A DNA stretch of 64,000 nt from contig NZ_WQNI01000005.1 of NCBI RefSeq assembly GCF_010993735.1, positions 250,501 through 314,500 on the forward strand, read 5' to 3'. A model generated the notes under the pieces. That model was not told the origin of the DNA and ran no database searches. It saw only the letters and a list, made by a program, of their open reading frames with translations. Position 1 is the stretch's first letter; each line of letters begins with the position of its first letter. Source of the DNA: Chelativorans alearensis. GTDB lineage: Bacteria > Pseudomonadota > Alphaproteobacteria > Rhizobiales > Rhizobiaceae. The position numbers were made by a program, and so were the translations under genes. This document shows positions 17,109-28,142 of this stretch, in pieces.

Positions 17109-19442
17109 TCAAGGGTCGATAGGTTTCACGTGCGCGCCCGACTTCGCGGCTTTCCGCTGGGAGGACGCCGGGGTGGGAAACGACCAGCCGCTGGCGGACA
17201 TCGTTTTGATGCCGGACGAAGTCAAGGCGGAGCCGAACAGAAAGCCCTGCACCAGATCTGGCCGGACGGTCGCCGCCAATATCTTTAGCTGTGCAAACGC
17301 TTCGACCCCTTCGACGGTCACGGCAAGCCCCAGATTTCGCGACAGATCGACCACGCTTGTTAGCAGGCGTAGCGATCGTTCGTTCCCCGTCAGATCGGCA
17401 AGGAAACTTCCGTCGATCTTGACCTTGTCGAGCGGAAGCGTGTGAAGGTAGCTGAGGCTTGAATAGCCGGTGCCGAAGTCGTCAAGGGCGATGGTCACCC
17501 CGAGTTCTCTGAGTTCCTCGAGATATTTGCGCGTCGAAATTTTGTCGTCGAGCAGAGCGGTCTCGGTGACCTCGACCTCCAATCGATCGGGTGCAAGCTG
17601 CGCCTTCGCAAGCGCGCTGCGCACCTTGTCAACGACGGAGCCGCCATGGAAGTCCTTAGCCGACAGATTGACCGAGACACGCAGATGTTCCGGCCAGTAC
17701 GCACATTCATGACAGGCAATATCGAGGACCAGTGCGCTGATTTCCGAAACGATGCCAATCTCTTCGGCGAGAGGGATGAACGTTGCGGGTGAAATGGGCC
17801 CAAGCTCGGGATGATCCCATCGACACAAGGCTTCGGCACCGATGATCTGCATGGACTGCATGTCCACAATCGGTTGGAAGACGACACGGAGGCTTTTCGA
17901 CTCCACGGCGCTTCGCAGATCGCCTTTCATGACCTGCCGGCTGCGAAACGCCGCATCCATCTCGGTCTCGAACAGACGCCAGCCATTCTTGCCCTGCTCC
18001 TTTGCCTTGTAGAGCGCAAGATCCGCTTTCACGATCATCGCGTCGACGTCCGTCTCGCTAACAGGCGCCAGGGCTGCTCCGCCGCTGGCTTGGATGCGCA
18101 GCAGATGTCCGGCCACATCCACTTCACCCTGCAGGCTTTCGAAGATATCCGTAAGGCGAAGCGAAAAGTCGTTCTCATCTTCAACTCGGTTGAAGAAGAC
18201 CATGAATTCGTCGCCACCGAAGCGGCTGACCTTCACATCGTTGGAGGCCACCGTCGACAACTTCTCGGCAACGGCGTAAATGAGGCCATCACCGACGGGG
18301 TGGCCAAGGGTATCGTTGATGCTCTTAAAGTCATCAAGATCGAATACGGCCAAACCGCAAAGCCGACCGCGGTCGCCCGCTGCCATGAGTTCTGTGACTA
18401 TCTCATGGAAATAGGCCCGATTGGGCAAGGTGGTGAGGCTGTCATAGCGCGCCATGTAGCGGATTCTTTCTTCCGCCTCCACCCGTTGCGTGACTTCCTC
18501 GAATATGAGTACCGCGAGCTCGTCCTGGCCCTCGCGGGCCGAAAACTCCAGATAGCGCCCGTCCGTGAGTTTCAGCAGCACCTTTCGGTCCCGCCCCTCG
18601 CGCAACGCATCGGTCAGGTGCGATTCCGCGTACTGGAAATCCTTCGTCTCGAGAAAGCCGCCGGCGACGCCGCGCATCAAAAGCGCCCTGAGACTGCGCC
18701 CGAGCACCTGATTGACCGATCGGAAGCCCATCATCTCCGCCGCGCGGGCGTTGGCCACGACCACCGTTCCCTCGGTGCCGAACATCACCAGGCCATGCGA
18801 CATCGTATTCAATGCACGATCGAAACGGTGCGCCAGACGGCGCGACCAGGTGCCTTGGATTATCGCATCGAAGAGGACGGTCTGCACATTGTCCGACATC
18901 TTCTTGAGCACGAAGATGAATGGAACGAGATACAATCCCAGGATGACGAAGGCATACCCCCCCTTGAGGATCATGCCCAAGGCCATCGGGAGCACCACGG
19001 CCAGCGACTGAAGCATCACCATGGTCCTGGAGCCGTAGTTCCTGCCGACGATTGTGATGGTAGAGCCCATCACCACGGCGACCGAACCGATTTCTCCAAA
19101 AGTATCAGGCTTGTAGTAGAGCGTGACGAAGCAGAAGAGGCCCATCATGAGTGCCTGGAAAAATCCGGTGCAAAGGTAGTTCAGCTCCCACCGGCGGGCC
19201 TGCTCATAAGTCGTTATGTTGGCCTTTTTCCCCTGCTGGATATTGTAGTAGCGAAAGACGCCCGCGAAAAACAGGACGATCGCAAATCCAAGGTATATGG
19301 GTTCTCCCGAAGTCGTGTAGACCAGATATGCGAGGAGGCAGTGGCAGACCCCGCCTATGAGCAGCACCTCGGCCTCGTTGAACAACGAGCGCACGAAGCC
19401 CACATAGACTTCTTCAGGAACATTCGTTTTGCTTGTACTCAC
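17109..19442 (-). CDS. membrane PAS-GGDEF-EAL protein (cyclic-di-GMP turnover)
   Basis: 777 residues: five or six N-terminal helices (about 20-180), a PAS-like sensor (about 205-320), GGDEF domain (about 330-490) and EAL domain (about 510-745). The cyclase site is intact (RFGGDEF, 409-413). The phosphodiesterase residues also look intact: EAL at 537-539, VNLSAKDF, EVTETALL, DDFGTGYS at 654-661, KVKIDGSF, and VEGVE. So both making and breaking c-di-GMP is possible; one activity usually dominates. One 60-base line at 19081 has 29 G+C against 51 at 20221, marking different composition from the next gene. Confidence 0.92.
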   Translation of the reverse strand: MSTSKTNVPEEVYVGFVRSLFNEAEVLLIGGVCHCLLAYLVYTTSGEPIYLGFAIVLFFAGVFRYYNIQQGKKANITTYEQARRWELNYLCTGFFQALMMGLFCFVTLYYKPDTFGEIGSVAVVMGSTITIVGRNYGSRTMVMLQSLAVVLPMALGMILKGGYAFVILGLYLVPFIFVLKKMSDNVQTVLFDAIIQGTWSRRLAHRFDRALNTMSHGLVMFGTEGTVVVANARAAEMMGFRSVNQVLGRSLRALLMRGVAGGFLETKDFQYAESHLTDALREGRDRKVLLKLTDGRYLEFSAREGQDELAVLIFEEVTQRVEAEERIRYMARYDSLTTLPNRAYFHEIVTELMAAGDRGRLCGLAVFDLDDFKSINDTLGHPVGDGLIYAVAEKLSTVASNDVKVSRFGGDEFMVFFNRVEDENDFSLRLTDIFESLQGEVDVAGHLLRIQASGGAALAPVSETDVDAMIVKADLALYKAKEQGKNGWRLFETEMDAAFRSRQVMKGDLRSAVESKSLRVVFQPIVDMQSMQIIGAEALCRWDHPELGPISPATFIPLAEEIGIVSEISALVLDIACHECAYWPEHLRVSVNLSAKDFHGGSVVDKVRSALAKAQLAPDRLEVEVTETALLDDKISTRKYLEELRELGVTIALDDFGTGYSSLSYLHTLPLDKVKIDGSFLADLTGNERSLRLLTSVVDLSRNLGLAVTVEGVEAFAQLKILAATVRPDLVQGFLFGSALTSSGIKTMSASGWSFPTPASSQRKAAKSGAHVKPIDP

Positions 19443-19534
19443 AGCATGAACCCGTTGGCCGGGCTCACCAATGGCACAACCGAATTAAGAAAGCTTTATA
19501 GCTGATAACATTAGTGATTCCGCCGTGCGCGCCG

Positions 19535-22500
19535 TCACTCGGCAGCCTCGAGAAGCGGGTCCGGGTCCGTCTTCCTGAGGCGGGCGATGAGGCGGGTGCG
19601 CTCTTCGGCTGCTTTCTTCGCGTTCGCCTCCTTCACATGGCCGAAACCGCGGATGAGCGCGGGGACCGAGGCCAGCGCGGCGGCCGCTTCCGCGCGTCCG
19701 GGGGCAAGTGACGCCTCGATCAGGTCGAGGTCGGCCTCGTATTGAGCAAGAAGCCGGCGTTCCATGCGCCGCTCGGTGGTGCGGCCGAAGGGGTCGAAGA
19801 CGGTGCCGCGCAGGCGCTTCATGCGCGCGAGCAGGGAGAAAGCCTTGAGCATCCACTGGCCGTAGCGCGCCTTTTTCAGGTGTCCCTCGGCGTCGCGCCG
19901 GGCGAAGATCGGCGGCGCGAGGTGGAATTCGAGGCGGTCGTAGTTCTCGAACTCGGCGGCGAGCTGGCGCTGGAAAGCACCGTCGGTGTAGAGGCGGGCG
20001 ACCTCGTACTCGTCCTTGATGGCCATCAGCTTGAAGAGATTGCGGGCGGCCGCTTCCGTCACCGCGGTGGAGCCGGGAGACACCTTCTCTTCCGCCGCGT
20101 GCAGGCGGGCGATGCGGGTGCGATAATGCTCGGCATAGGCCGCGTTCTGGTAAGCGGTGAGGAAATCGGCGCGGCGGGCGATGATCTCGTCGAGCGTGCG
20201 GGCGGGCTCTTCGCCGCCCGCGGGCGCGGCGCGGGCGACCAGATCGCTGACGTGGCGCGGCTCGTGCGCGGCGCGGCGGCCCCAGCGGAAGGCGGAGAGG
20301 TTCATGGAGACGGCCTGGCCGTTAAGCTCGATCGCCTTTTCGATGGCCTCTGCCGAGACCGGCAGGCCGCCAAACTGGTAGGCCATGCCGAGCATGAACA
20401 TGTTGGCGCCGATGGAATTGCCGAAGAGCACGGTGGCGGTCTTGGTGGCGTCGAAGAAATGCGCCTTCTCCTCGCCCGCCGCCTCGCGCACGGCCTTCTT
20501 CAGCCGCTCTATCGGCAGCGAGAAATCGGCCGAGCGGGCGAAATCGCCCGGCATCACTTCCGCCGTGTTGGCGAGGAACAGGGTGTGCCCTTCACGCACG
20601 GTGGAGAGCACCTTGCGCGCGCCGGAGACCACGAGGTCGCAGCCGAGCACCAGATCCGCCTTGCCGGCCGAGACGTGGATGGAGTTGATGTCGGCGGGTG
20701 TGCGGGCGATCCTCAAGTGCGAGTAGACGGCGCCGCCCTTCTGGGCCAGTCCCGCCATGTCGATGATGCCCGAACCCTTGCCTTCAAGGTGCGCCGCCAT
20801 GCCGAGGATGGCACCGATGGTGACCACGCCCGTGCCGCCGATGCCGTCGACGATGCCGGCCCAGCCGCTGTCGAGCGGGAAAAGCTCGGGCTCCGGCACG
20901 CCTTCGAGCGGGTCGCCGCCCTCGGCGATGCCCTTCAGCTTCTTCAGTTTCGCCCCATGCACGGTAACGAAGGACGGGCAGAAGCCGTTGACGCAGGAAA
21001 AGTCCTTGTTGCAGCTCGACTGGTCGATGCGCCGCTTGCGGCCGAACTCCGTCTCAACAGGCTGCACGGAGACGCAGTTGGATTTCACACCGCAGTCGCC
21101 GCAGCCTTCGCAGACGAGCTCGTTGATGATCACCCGCTTGTCCGGGTCGGGATAGGTGCCGCGCTTGCGCCGGCGGCGCTTTTCCGCGGCGCAGGTCTGG
21201 TCGTAGATGAGGACGGAGACCCCCTTTACCTCGCGCAGGGTCCGCTGCACCGCATCGAGGTCGTCGCGGTGATGAACGGTGGTGCCGGCGGGGAAGCGCA
21301 CGACGCCGTCGTATTTCTCCGGCTCGTCGCTGACGACGGCGATGCGCTTCACGCCTTCGGCGCGCACCTGGTCGGCGATCATCTCCATCGTCAGCCCGCC
21401 CTCATGCGGCTGACCGCCGGTCATGGCCACGGCGTCGTTGTAGAGGATCTTGTAGGTCATGTTGACGCCGGCGGCGATGGCCGCGCGCAGCGCCAGGGTG
21501 CCCGAGTGGTTGTAGGTGCCGTCGCCAAGGTTCTGGAAGAAGTGCTCGCGCGTGGAGAACGGCGCCTGGCCGATCCACTGCGCCCCCTCCCCGCCCATGG
21601 CGGTGAAGCCCACCGTGCCGCGGTCCATCCACAGCGCCATGAAGTGGCAGCCGATGCCGCCGCCGGCGATCGAGCCTTCCGGCAGCTGCGTGGAGGTGTT
21701 GTGCGGGCAGCCGGAGCAGAAATAGGGCATCCGGGTGGCGACATCCCTGGTGTCGGCCAGCATCGCCTGGAACTGCCGCAACCGGGCGACCCGCGCGGAA
21801 ATCTCCTCCGAGGGGCCGATGACCTTGAGGATGCGCTCGCCGATGGTGATGGCGATATGGTTGGGGTCGAGCGCGCCCATGGGCCTGAAAAGCCGCTCGT
21901 CGCGTTCGTCCTTCTTGCCGATCACCGTCGGCTGCATGGAGGTGCCGTAAAGGTCCTCGCGCACCTGCACCTCGATCAGCGAGCGCTTCTCCTCGACCAC
22001 GATCACCATTTCGAGGCCGCGCGCGAAATCCTTGATGTGCTCGAGGTCGAGCGGCCAAGGGCAGGCAACCTTGAAGAGCCTCAGCCCCAGCGCGTTGGCG
22101 CGCGCCTCGTCTATGCCGAGGTCGGAGAGCGCCTGGCGCACGTCGAGATAGCTGGTGCCGACAGTGATGATGCCGAGCTTCGGGCTGCGCCCGCCCGAAA
22201 AGACGATACGGTTGAGCCCGTTTTCGCGCACGAAGGCGGCCGCCGCCGCGCGCTTGTAGTCGTGCAGCCGCTCCTCCTGGCCGAGCTGGTTCACCTCGTG
22301 GCGGATGTTGAGGCCTCCCGGCGGCATGTCGATCTCGGGCAGGACGATGCTCAGCCGCTCCAGCGCCACGTCGACGGAGGCCGTCGATTCGATGTTGTCC
22401 TTGACGCATTTGATCGCCGTCCAGGTGCCGGCGAAGCGCGACAAGGCATAGCCGTAGAGCCCGTAGTCGATCAGCTCCTGCACGCCGGCCGGGTTGAGGA

Positions 22501-23008
22501 TCGGCACCATGGCGTCGACGAAGGCAAACTCGCTGGCATGGGCCACGGTGGAGGATTCGGCGGCGTGGTCGTCGCCCATCAGCGCCAGCACACCGCCGTG
22601 CTTCGACGAACCGGCGAGATTGGCGTGGCGGAAGACGTCGCCCGTGCGGTCGACGCCCGGCCCCTTGCCGTACCAGAGCGCGAAGACGCCGTCGTGCTTG
22701 CCCTCGCCCAGAAGCTCGGTCTGCTGCGAGCCCCAGCAGGCGGTGGCCGCCAGCTCCTCGTTGAGGCCGGGCTGGAAGACGACGGAGGACTCGCGCAGTT
22801 CGGCCTGCGCTTTCCAGAGCTGCAGGTCGAGGCCGCCGAGCGGCGAGCCGCGATAACCGGAGACGAAGCCGGCCGTATTAAGCCCGGCCTGGCGGTCGCG
22901 CTCGCGCTGCATCATCAGCATGCGCACGATGGCCTGGGCACCGGAGACGAATATGCGCTCCTTGGCGAGGTCGTATTTGTCGCTGAGCGAAACCTCGTGA
23001 AGCGTCAT
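19535..23008 (-). CDS. indolepyruvate ferredoxin oxidoreductase family protein (fused alpha-beta-gamma type)
   Basis: 1157 residues joining all catalytic parts of an oxidoreductase for 2-oxoacids: N-terminal pyrimidine-binding region, TPP domain with CSGCPHNT (431-438) and GDGT...ILYN (495-523), a Cys-rich segment CEGCGDCGVKSNC from 633 likely binding Fe-S, a gamma domain with DGIGGTGVVTIGAILGMA (721 on), and a C-terminal extension of the kind called DUF6537. Such proteins decarboxylate aryl pyruvates or branched-chain oxoacids to acyl-CoA, reducing ferredoxin. It lies divergent from a TRAP transporter of the 2-oxoacid type. Exact substrate is unproven. Confidence 0.9.
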   Translation of the reverse strand: MTLHEVSLSDKYDLAKERIFVSGAQAIVRMLMMQRERDRQAGLNTAGFVSGYRGSPLGGLDLQLWKAQAELRESSVVFQPGLNEELAATACWGSQQTELLGEGKHDGVFALWYGKGPGVDRTGDVFRHANLAGSSKHGGVLALMGDDHAAESSTVAHASEFAFVDAMVPILNPAGVQELIDYGLYGYALSRFAGTWTAIKCVKDNIESTASVDVALERLSIVLPEIDMPPGGLNIRHEVNQLGQEERLHDYKRAAAAAFVRENGLNRIVFSGGRSPKLGIITVGTSYLDVRQALSDLGIDEARANALGLRLFKVACPWPLDLEHIKDFARGLEMVIVVEEKRSLIEVQVREDLYGTSMQPTVIGKKDERDERLFRPMGALDPNHIAITIGERILKVIGPSEEISARVARLRQFQAMLADTRDVATRMPYFCSGCPHNTSTQLPEGSIAGGGIGCHFMALWMDRGTVGFTAMGGEGAQWIGQAPFSTREHFFQNLGDGTYNHSGTLALRAAIAAGVNMTYKILYNDAVAMTGGQPHEGGLTMEMIADQVRAEGVKRIAVVSDEPEKYDGVVRFPAGTTVHHRDDLDAVQRTLREVKGVSVLIYDQTCAAEKRRRRKRGTYPDPDKRVIINELVCEGCGDCGVKSNCVSVQPVETEFGRKRRIDQSSCNKDFSCVNGFCPSFVTVHGAKLKKLKGIAEGGDPLEGVPEPELFPLDSGWAGIVDGIGGTGVVTIGAILGMAAHLEGKGSGIIDMAGLAQKGGAVYSHLRIARTPADINSIHVSAGKADLVLGCDLVVSGARKVLSTVREGHTLFLANTAEVMPGDFARSADFSLPIERLKKAVREAAGEEKAHFFDATKTATVLFGNSIGANMFMLGMAYQFGGLPVSAEAIEKAIELNGQAVSMNLSAFRWGRRAAHEPRHVSDLVARAAPAGGEEPARTLDEIIARRADFLTAYQNAAYAEHYRTRIARLHAAEEKVSPGSTAVTEAAARNLFKLMAIKDEYEVARLYTDGAFQRQLAAEFENYDRLEFHLAPPIFARRDAEGHLKKARYGQWMLKAFSLLARMKRLRGTVFDPFGRTTERRMERRLLAQYEADLDLIEASLAPGRAEAAAALASVPALIRGFGHVKEANAKKAAEERTRLIARLRKTDPDPLLEAAE

Positions 23009-23497
23009 GAACTTTTTCCTCCTAGAGGAAGCGGGGCTCTGAAACGGTCCGCACCGTCGGACGCGCTTTTATCAATATATAGGTCGCGCGGAAGGTGATT
23101 ATCCATGCCTGGCCGCATCTGGACTAAAGAGCACGCTCTTCGGAGTCATGCGTTAGTTTTCTCTCGGCTGGCGATGGCGTCAAACGATTTCGAACCTGCG
23201 ACAATAAAGAGCAAGGCTGCAACCGAATGCCCGTCGGCTTCGACAGAAAATAGCGCGAACGGCGCGCCCCGCGCAGCATTGTTTCGGGCCGCGCTGGGAT
23301 AATGCGGCGGTTTCGGCGATCCGCTGGGGGTGGAATCGCTGCCGCCGCGCTTCCCTTCGCCGAGCGAAACTGTTAGTTGCGCGCCGGTTTAACGATAGCG
23401 GCCGGCCTTAACGGTCGACATTTGCGCCCACGCAATGCAGTGTCGCCAAAAAATGAACCGGTCCGAATGGGCGTCGGGGGAAATCCTGGAGGAGCAA
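23009..23497. other. 489-base divergent intergenic region, no gene seen
   Basis: This separates the leftward oxidoreductase from the rightward TRAP genes. Small open frames exist but none has family features or a good ribosome site until GGAGGAG at 23488. It is where both promoters must lie. An AT-rich patch (TTTTATCAATATATAGG, 23068-23084) could hold a -10 box. Confidence 0.6.
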
Positions 23498-24109
23498 ATG
23501 GCGGGGCTACTCGGCCTGTCGCGTTTTATCGATCGAATCAATCAGCTCATCGGCAGGCAAGTGTCCTGGCTCATTCTGGTGGCGGTCCTGGTCTCGGCCT
23601 ACAACGCCATCGTGCGCTTTCTGGGCAACGGCCTGCCGGCCTACCTGCCGATCCCACGTGCCTCCAACGCGCTTCTGGAACTGCAGTGGTATCTCTACGG
23701 CACGGTGTTCATGCTGGCCTCGGCCTATACCTTGCTGCGCAACGAGCACATCCGCATCGATATCGTGTCGAGCAAGCTCTCGAAGCGGGTGCGCGATTGG
23801 ATCGACCTCGTCTGCCACATCTTCTTCCTGCTCCCCTTCGTTTCGCTTCTCGTCTATCTCTCCTGGCCCTGGTTCCTGCGCTCCTTCCGCAGCGGGGAGA
23901 TGTCCACGAACGCCGGCGGGCTCATCATCTGGCCGGCCAAGTTCATGGTGCTCGCCGGCTTCGTGCTCCTGACGGCCCAGGCACTTTCCGAAATCGTCAA
24001 ACGCATTGCCGTCATCCGCGGCATCATCGAGGAGCCCAATCCACAGCACGACCTGCACCCGACGGTGGAAGCTGCCATCGAGATCGAGGAAGGGCACGCC
24101 CGTGATTGA
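23498..24109 (+). CDS. TRAP transporter small permease (DctQ-type)
   Basis: A 203-residue membrane protein with four helices and the DctQ pattern LQWYLYGTVFMLASAYTLLRNEHIRIDI, matching the COG4665-like branch (mannitol/chloroaromatic or 2-oxoacid TRAP systems). It joins the large permease to form the symporter. ATG 23498 is preceded by GGAGGAG; a Met 21 codons earlier lacks this. Its stop overlaps the large permease start by 8 nt. Confidence 0.9.
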   Translation: MAGLLGLSRFIDRINQLIGRQVSWLILVAVLVSAYNAIVRFLGNGLPAYLPIPRASNALLELQWYLYGTVFMLASAYTLLRNEHIRIDIVSSKLSKRVRDWIDLVCHIFFLLPFVSLLVYLSWPWFLRSFRSGEMSTNAGGLIIWPAKFMVLAGFVLLTAQALSEIVKRIAVIRGIIEEPNPQHDLHPTVEAAIEIEEGHARD

Positions 24110-25892
24110 CCTGATCGCCCACAATCTTGCGCCGATCATGTTCACCTGCGTGATGGCGATGCTCCTGATCGGCTATCCGGTGGCCTTCACACTTGCCGCC
24201 GGCGGGCTGTTCTTCTTCGTCATAGGCGTGGAGCTATCCTCGGTCTCCAGCGAAATCCGCCTGTTCTGGCCGCTTCTGCAGTCCCATCCCGAGCGCATCT
24301 ACGGGATCATGTACAACGACACGCTTCTGGCGGTGCCCTTCTTCACCTTCATGGGCCTGATCCTCGAGCGCTCGCGCATGGCGGAAGACCTCCTGGACAC
24401 GATCGGACAGCTCTTCGGTCCGGTGCGCGGCGGCCTCGCCTATGCCGTTGTGCTGGTCGGCGCGCTTCTGGCGGCCACCACCGGCGTGGTGGCCGCTTCC
24501 GTCATCGCCATGGGGCTGATCTCGCTGCCGATCATGATGCGCTACAATTACAATGGCAGCTTCGCCACCGGGGCCATTGCCGCCTCCGGAACGCTGGCGC
24601 AGATCGTGCCGCCGTCGCTTGTGCTGATCGTCATGGCGGACCAGCTCGGCCGGTCCGTCGGCGACATGTATGTGGGTGCGCTGCTGCCGGCGCTCATCAT
24701 TGTCGGCATCTATTGCGTACTGGTTTTCGCCATAACCCTGGTGCGCCCGCAATGGGCTCCCGCCTTGCCACCGGAAATCCGCACGCTCGGCGGCGGCGTG
24801 TGGTCGCTGGTCGCTGTGCTGGCGGCGGCGGTGGCCGTCTATCTGGCCACCTACCACACCATCTTCGCCGATATGCGCGGCGAGGTGCGCATGGTCTGGG
24901 CAGCGACGACCGCCACGCTGGTCACCCTCGCCTTCAGCCTCGCCAACAGGCACTTCAAGCTCGGCATCCTGTCGCGGCTGGCCGAGCAAGTGGTCATCGT
25001 GCTGATCCCGCCGCTGGCGCTCATCTTCCTGGTGCTCGGCACCATCTTCCTCGGCATCGCCACGCCGACGGAGGGCGGCGCCATGGGCGCGGCCGGCGCA
25101 CTGGTGATGGCGTTGGTCAAGCGACGGCTTACCCTCACCGTGCTCAAGCAGGCGCTCGACGCGACGACAAAGCTTTCGGCATTCGTGATGTTCATCCTGA
25201 TCGGCGCGCGCGTCTTCGGGCTTACGTTCTACGGCATCAACGGCAATGTGTGGATCGAAGAGCTTTTGCTCAGCCTGCCGGGCGGCGAGACCGGCTTCCT
25301 CATAACGGTGACGATCATCGTCTTCATCCTCGGCTGCTTTCTCGATTTCTTCGAGATCGCCTTCATCATGGTGCCGCTCTTGGCGCCGGCGGCCGAGACG
25401 CTGGGCATCGACCTGATCTGGTTCGGCGTGATCCTGGGCATCAACCTGCAGACGTCCTTCCTCACCCCGCCATTCGGTTTCTCGCTGTTCTACCTGCGCT
25501 CCATCGCACCGATGAAGGCGTGGAAGGACGAGGTTTCGGGCCGCCTGCTGCCGGCCGTCAGGACCGCCGAGATCTATCGCGGCGCCGTGCCTTTCATCAT
25601 CGTCCAGTTCCTGATGATCCTTCTGGTCATCGCCTTTCCGGGGCTCGTCACCCACTACAAGAGCGAGAATGTCGTCGACCCCAGCGAAGTCGAGATCACC
25701 ATCCCGACCTTCGGAGACCAGGATGGGCTCGATGGTTCGCCCTTCGGCGCGCCGGCCGACAGGGGGGAGGAGGACGGACAGCAACTGCCGGGTCTCGAGG
25801 GTCTGCCGCCGCTCGGCGCGCCCGAGGACGGCGAGGAAGCGCCCTCGGCGCCGCCGGTCGACGACCTCAGCCAGCCGCCGAGCTTCGACTGA
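24102..25892 (+). CDS. TRAP transporter large permease (DctM-type) with acidic Pro-rich tail
   Basis: 596 residues from GTG 24102. The core has twelve or more helices and DctM motifs (VPFFTFMGLILERSRMAEDLLD, ATTGVVAASVIAMGLISLPIM, IATPTEGGAMGAAGALV). It is much longer than the usual 425-residue DctM, as in the COG4664 branch, through an insert with extra helices in the middle. The last 60 residues are hydrophilic and rich in Pro, Gly, Asp and Glu, not seen in the core fold. It is followed by a good terminator and reads toward the binding protein gene. Confidence 0.92.
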   Translation: MIDLIAHNLAPIMFTCVMAMLLIGYPVAFTLAAGGLFFFVIGVELSSVSSEIRLFWPLLQSHPERIYGIMYNDTLLAVPFFTFMGLILERSRMAEDLLDTIGQLFGPVRGGLAYAVVLVGALLAATTGVVAASVIAMGLISLPIMMRYNYNGSFATGAIAASGTLAQIVPPSLVLIVMADQLGRSVGDMYVGALLPALIIVGIYCVLVFAITLVRPQWAPALPPEIRTLGGGVWSLVAVLAAAVAVYLATYHTIFADMRGEVRMVWAATTATLVTLAFSLANRHFKLGILSRLAEQVVIVLIPPLALIFLVLGTIFLGIATPTEGGAMGAAGALVMALVKRRLTLTVLKQALDATTKLSAFVMFILIGARVFGLTFYGINGNVWIEELLLSLPGGETGFLITVTIIVFILGCFLDFFEIAFIMVPLLAPAAETLGIDLIWFGVILGINLQTSFLTPPFGFSLFYLRSIAPMKAWKDEVSGRLLPAVRTAEIYRGAVPFIIVQFLMILLVIAFPGLVTHYKSENVVDPSEVEITIPTFGDQDGLDGSPFGAPADRGEEDGQQLPGLEGLPPLGAPEDGEEAPSAPPVDDLSQPPSFD

Positions 25893-25921
25893 GGCGCGTA
25901 AACCCATGCATAAATGAAAGA

Positions 25922-25950
25922 CCCCGGAGCACTGCTCCGGGGCCTTTTTT
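25922..25950 (+). terminator. terminator between the convergent TRAP genes
   Basis: A 9-bp perfect stem, CCCCGGAGC and GCTCCGGGG with loop ACT, is followed by CC and six T on the plus strand. It lies 30 bases past the large permease stop and 21 bases before the binding protein stop. On the minus strand the T run is weak, so it works mainly for the permease operon. Confidence 0.88.
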
Positions 25951-25970
25951 AAATGCTTGCCGCGCGGCGA

Positions 25971-27092
<1,122 letters not shown>

Positions 27093-27366
27093 TTATTTGG
27101 ATCGTGAGGTTGAGTTGAGTCCGGGCGACCATGCGCATCGCGCACGCCCCCCGAATCCACCGGTATCAATGGCATGCTCGACAGGGCAAGTCTAGCGCCG
27201 TACGGCACTGCGAAAGCGGTGGCCCGATCCATCTATCCTCATGGTAAAATGCACGAATCCAGCGTGCCCGATCCGCATCGGGAGGACGGTTGGAAACGGG
27301 CGCGCGAGGCGCTACATGTCGGGCAGCCTCCGCGCCGCCGGAGCGCCAGGAAAGGCGGAAGAAACC

Positions 27367-28137
27367 ATGCACCAGCCCCTCGTCGCCGTCTCGACGGATG
27401 TGAAGGACTTCGAGAACTACACGTGGCACGCCGCGCCGGAGCAATATCTGGAGGCCGCGTTGTCGGCCGCCGGCGTGCTGCCGGTGCTGGTGCCTTCCTT
27501 CGGCGACAGGCTCGATCTCGACGCGCTTCTGGCCGCGGTGGACGGGGTGATGCTGACAGGTTCGAAGTCGAACGTGCATCCCTCCCACTACGGCGGCGAG
27601 GCGGGCGAAAGGCACGGCCCCTACGACGAACGCCGCGACGCCACCACGCTGCCGCTCATCCGCAAGGCGATCGAGAAGGGTGTGCCGCTGCTCGCCATCT
27701 GCCGTGGCATCCAGGAATTGAACGTCGCGCTGGGCGGGTCGCTCGCCAGCGAAATCCAGGAGCGCGAGGGGGTGCTGGACCACCGGGCGCCGGAGAGCCC
27801 CTCCCAGGACGAGCGCTTCGCCATCCGCCACCCGGTGGCCATCAAGCCGGGAGGGTGCCTTGCCGGCGTGTTCGGTGCCGGCGAGATCAAGGTGAACTCG
27901 GTGCACCGGCAGGGCGTCGACCGGCTCGGCCCCAACCTCAAGGTGGAGGCGACGGCGCCGGACGGCACGGTCGAGGCGGTGTCGGTGGTCGGCGCGCCGG
28001 CCTTCGCCGTCGGCGTGCAATGGCATCCCGAATACTGGGCGGCGAGCGACAGCGCCTCCAAGCGCATCTTCGCGGCCTTCGGGGATGCCGTGCGCGCCCA
28101 TCGGGCGGCGCGGGAAGGGGCGATCGCCGCCGAGTGA
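27367..28137 (+). CDS. class I glutamine-amidotransferase-like hydrolase (gamma-glutamyl-GABA hydrolase family)
   Basis: 256 residues with the amidotransferase fold: DGVMLTGSKSNVHPSHYGG near the N-terminal third, nucleophile elbow LAICRGIQELN (Cys about residue 118), and His/Glu of the triad in VGVQWHPEYW. The pattern fits peptidase C26, as in PuuD-type gamma-glutamyl-gamma-aminobutyrate hydrolases that release glutamate from gamma-glutamyl amines. No polyamine genes are nearby, so the substrate is open. ATG 27367 with GGAAG upstream is chosen over an in-frame ATG at 27241 because homology begins here. Confidence 0.85.
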   Translation: MHQPLVAVSTDVKDFENYTWHAAPEQYLEAALSAAGVLPVLVPSFGDRLDLDALLAAVDGVMLTGSKSNVHPSHYGGEAGERHGPYDERRDATTLPLIRKAIEKGVPLLAICRGIQELNVALGGSLASEIQEREGVLDHRAPESPSQDERFAIRHPVAIKPGGCLAGVFGAGEIKVNSVHRQGVDRLGPNLKVEATAPDGTVEAVSVVGAPAFAVGVQWHPEYWAASDSASKRIFAAFGDAVRAHRAAREGAIAAE

Positions 28138-28142
28138 GGCCC

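Noticed and set aside
19742-23098. Plus-strand open frame of 1118 codons
   Set aside because: Antisense shadow of the indolepyruvate oxidoreductase gene; rich in Arg, Ala, Gly, His with no family motif.
24234-25907. Minus-strand open frame of 557 codons
   Set aside because: Antisense to the TRAP large permease, with Asp/His/Arg-rich shadow composition.
27241-27366. Extended N terminus of the amidotransferase-like hydrolase
   Set aside because: Homology and the ribosome site both begin at ATG 27367; the upstream frame is untranslated leader.
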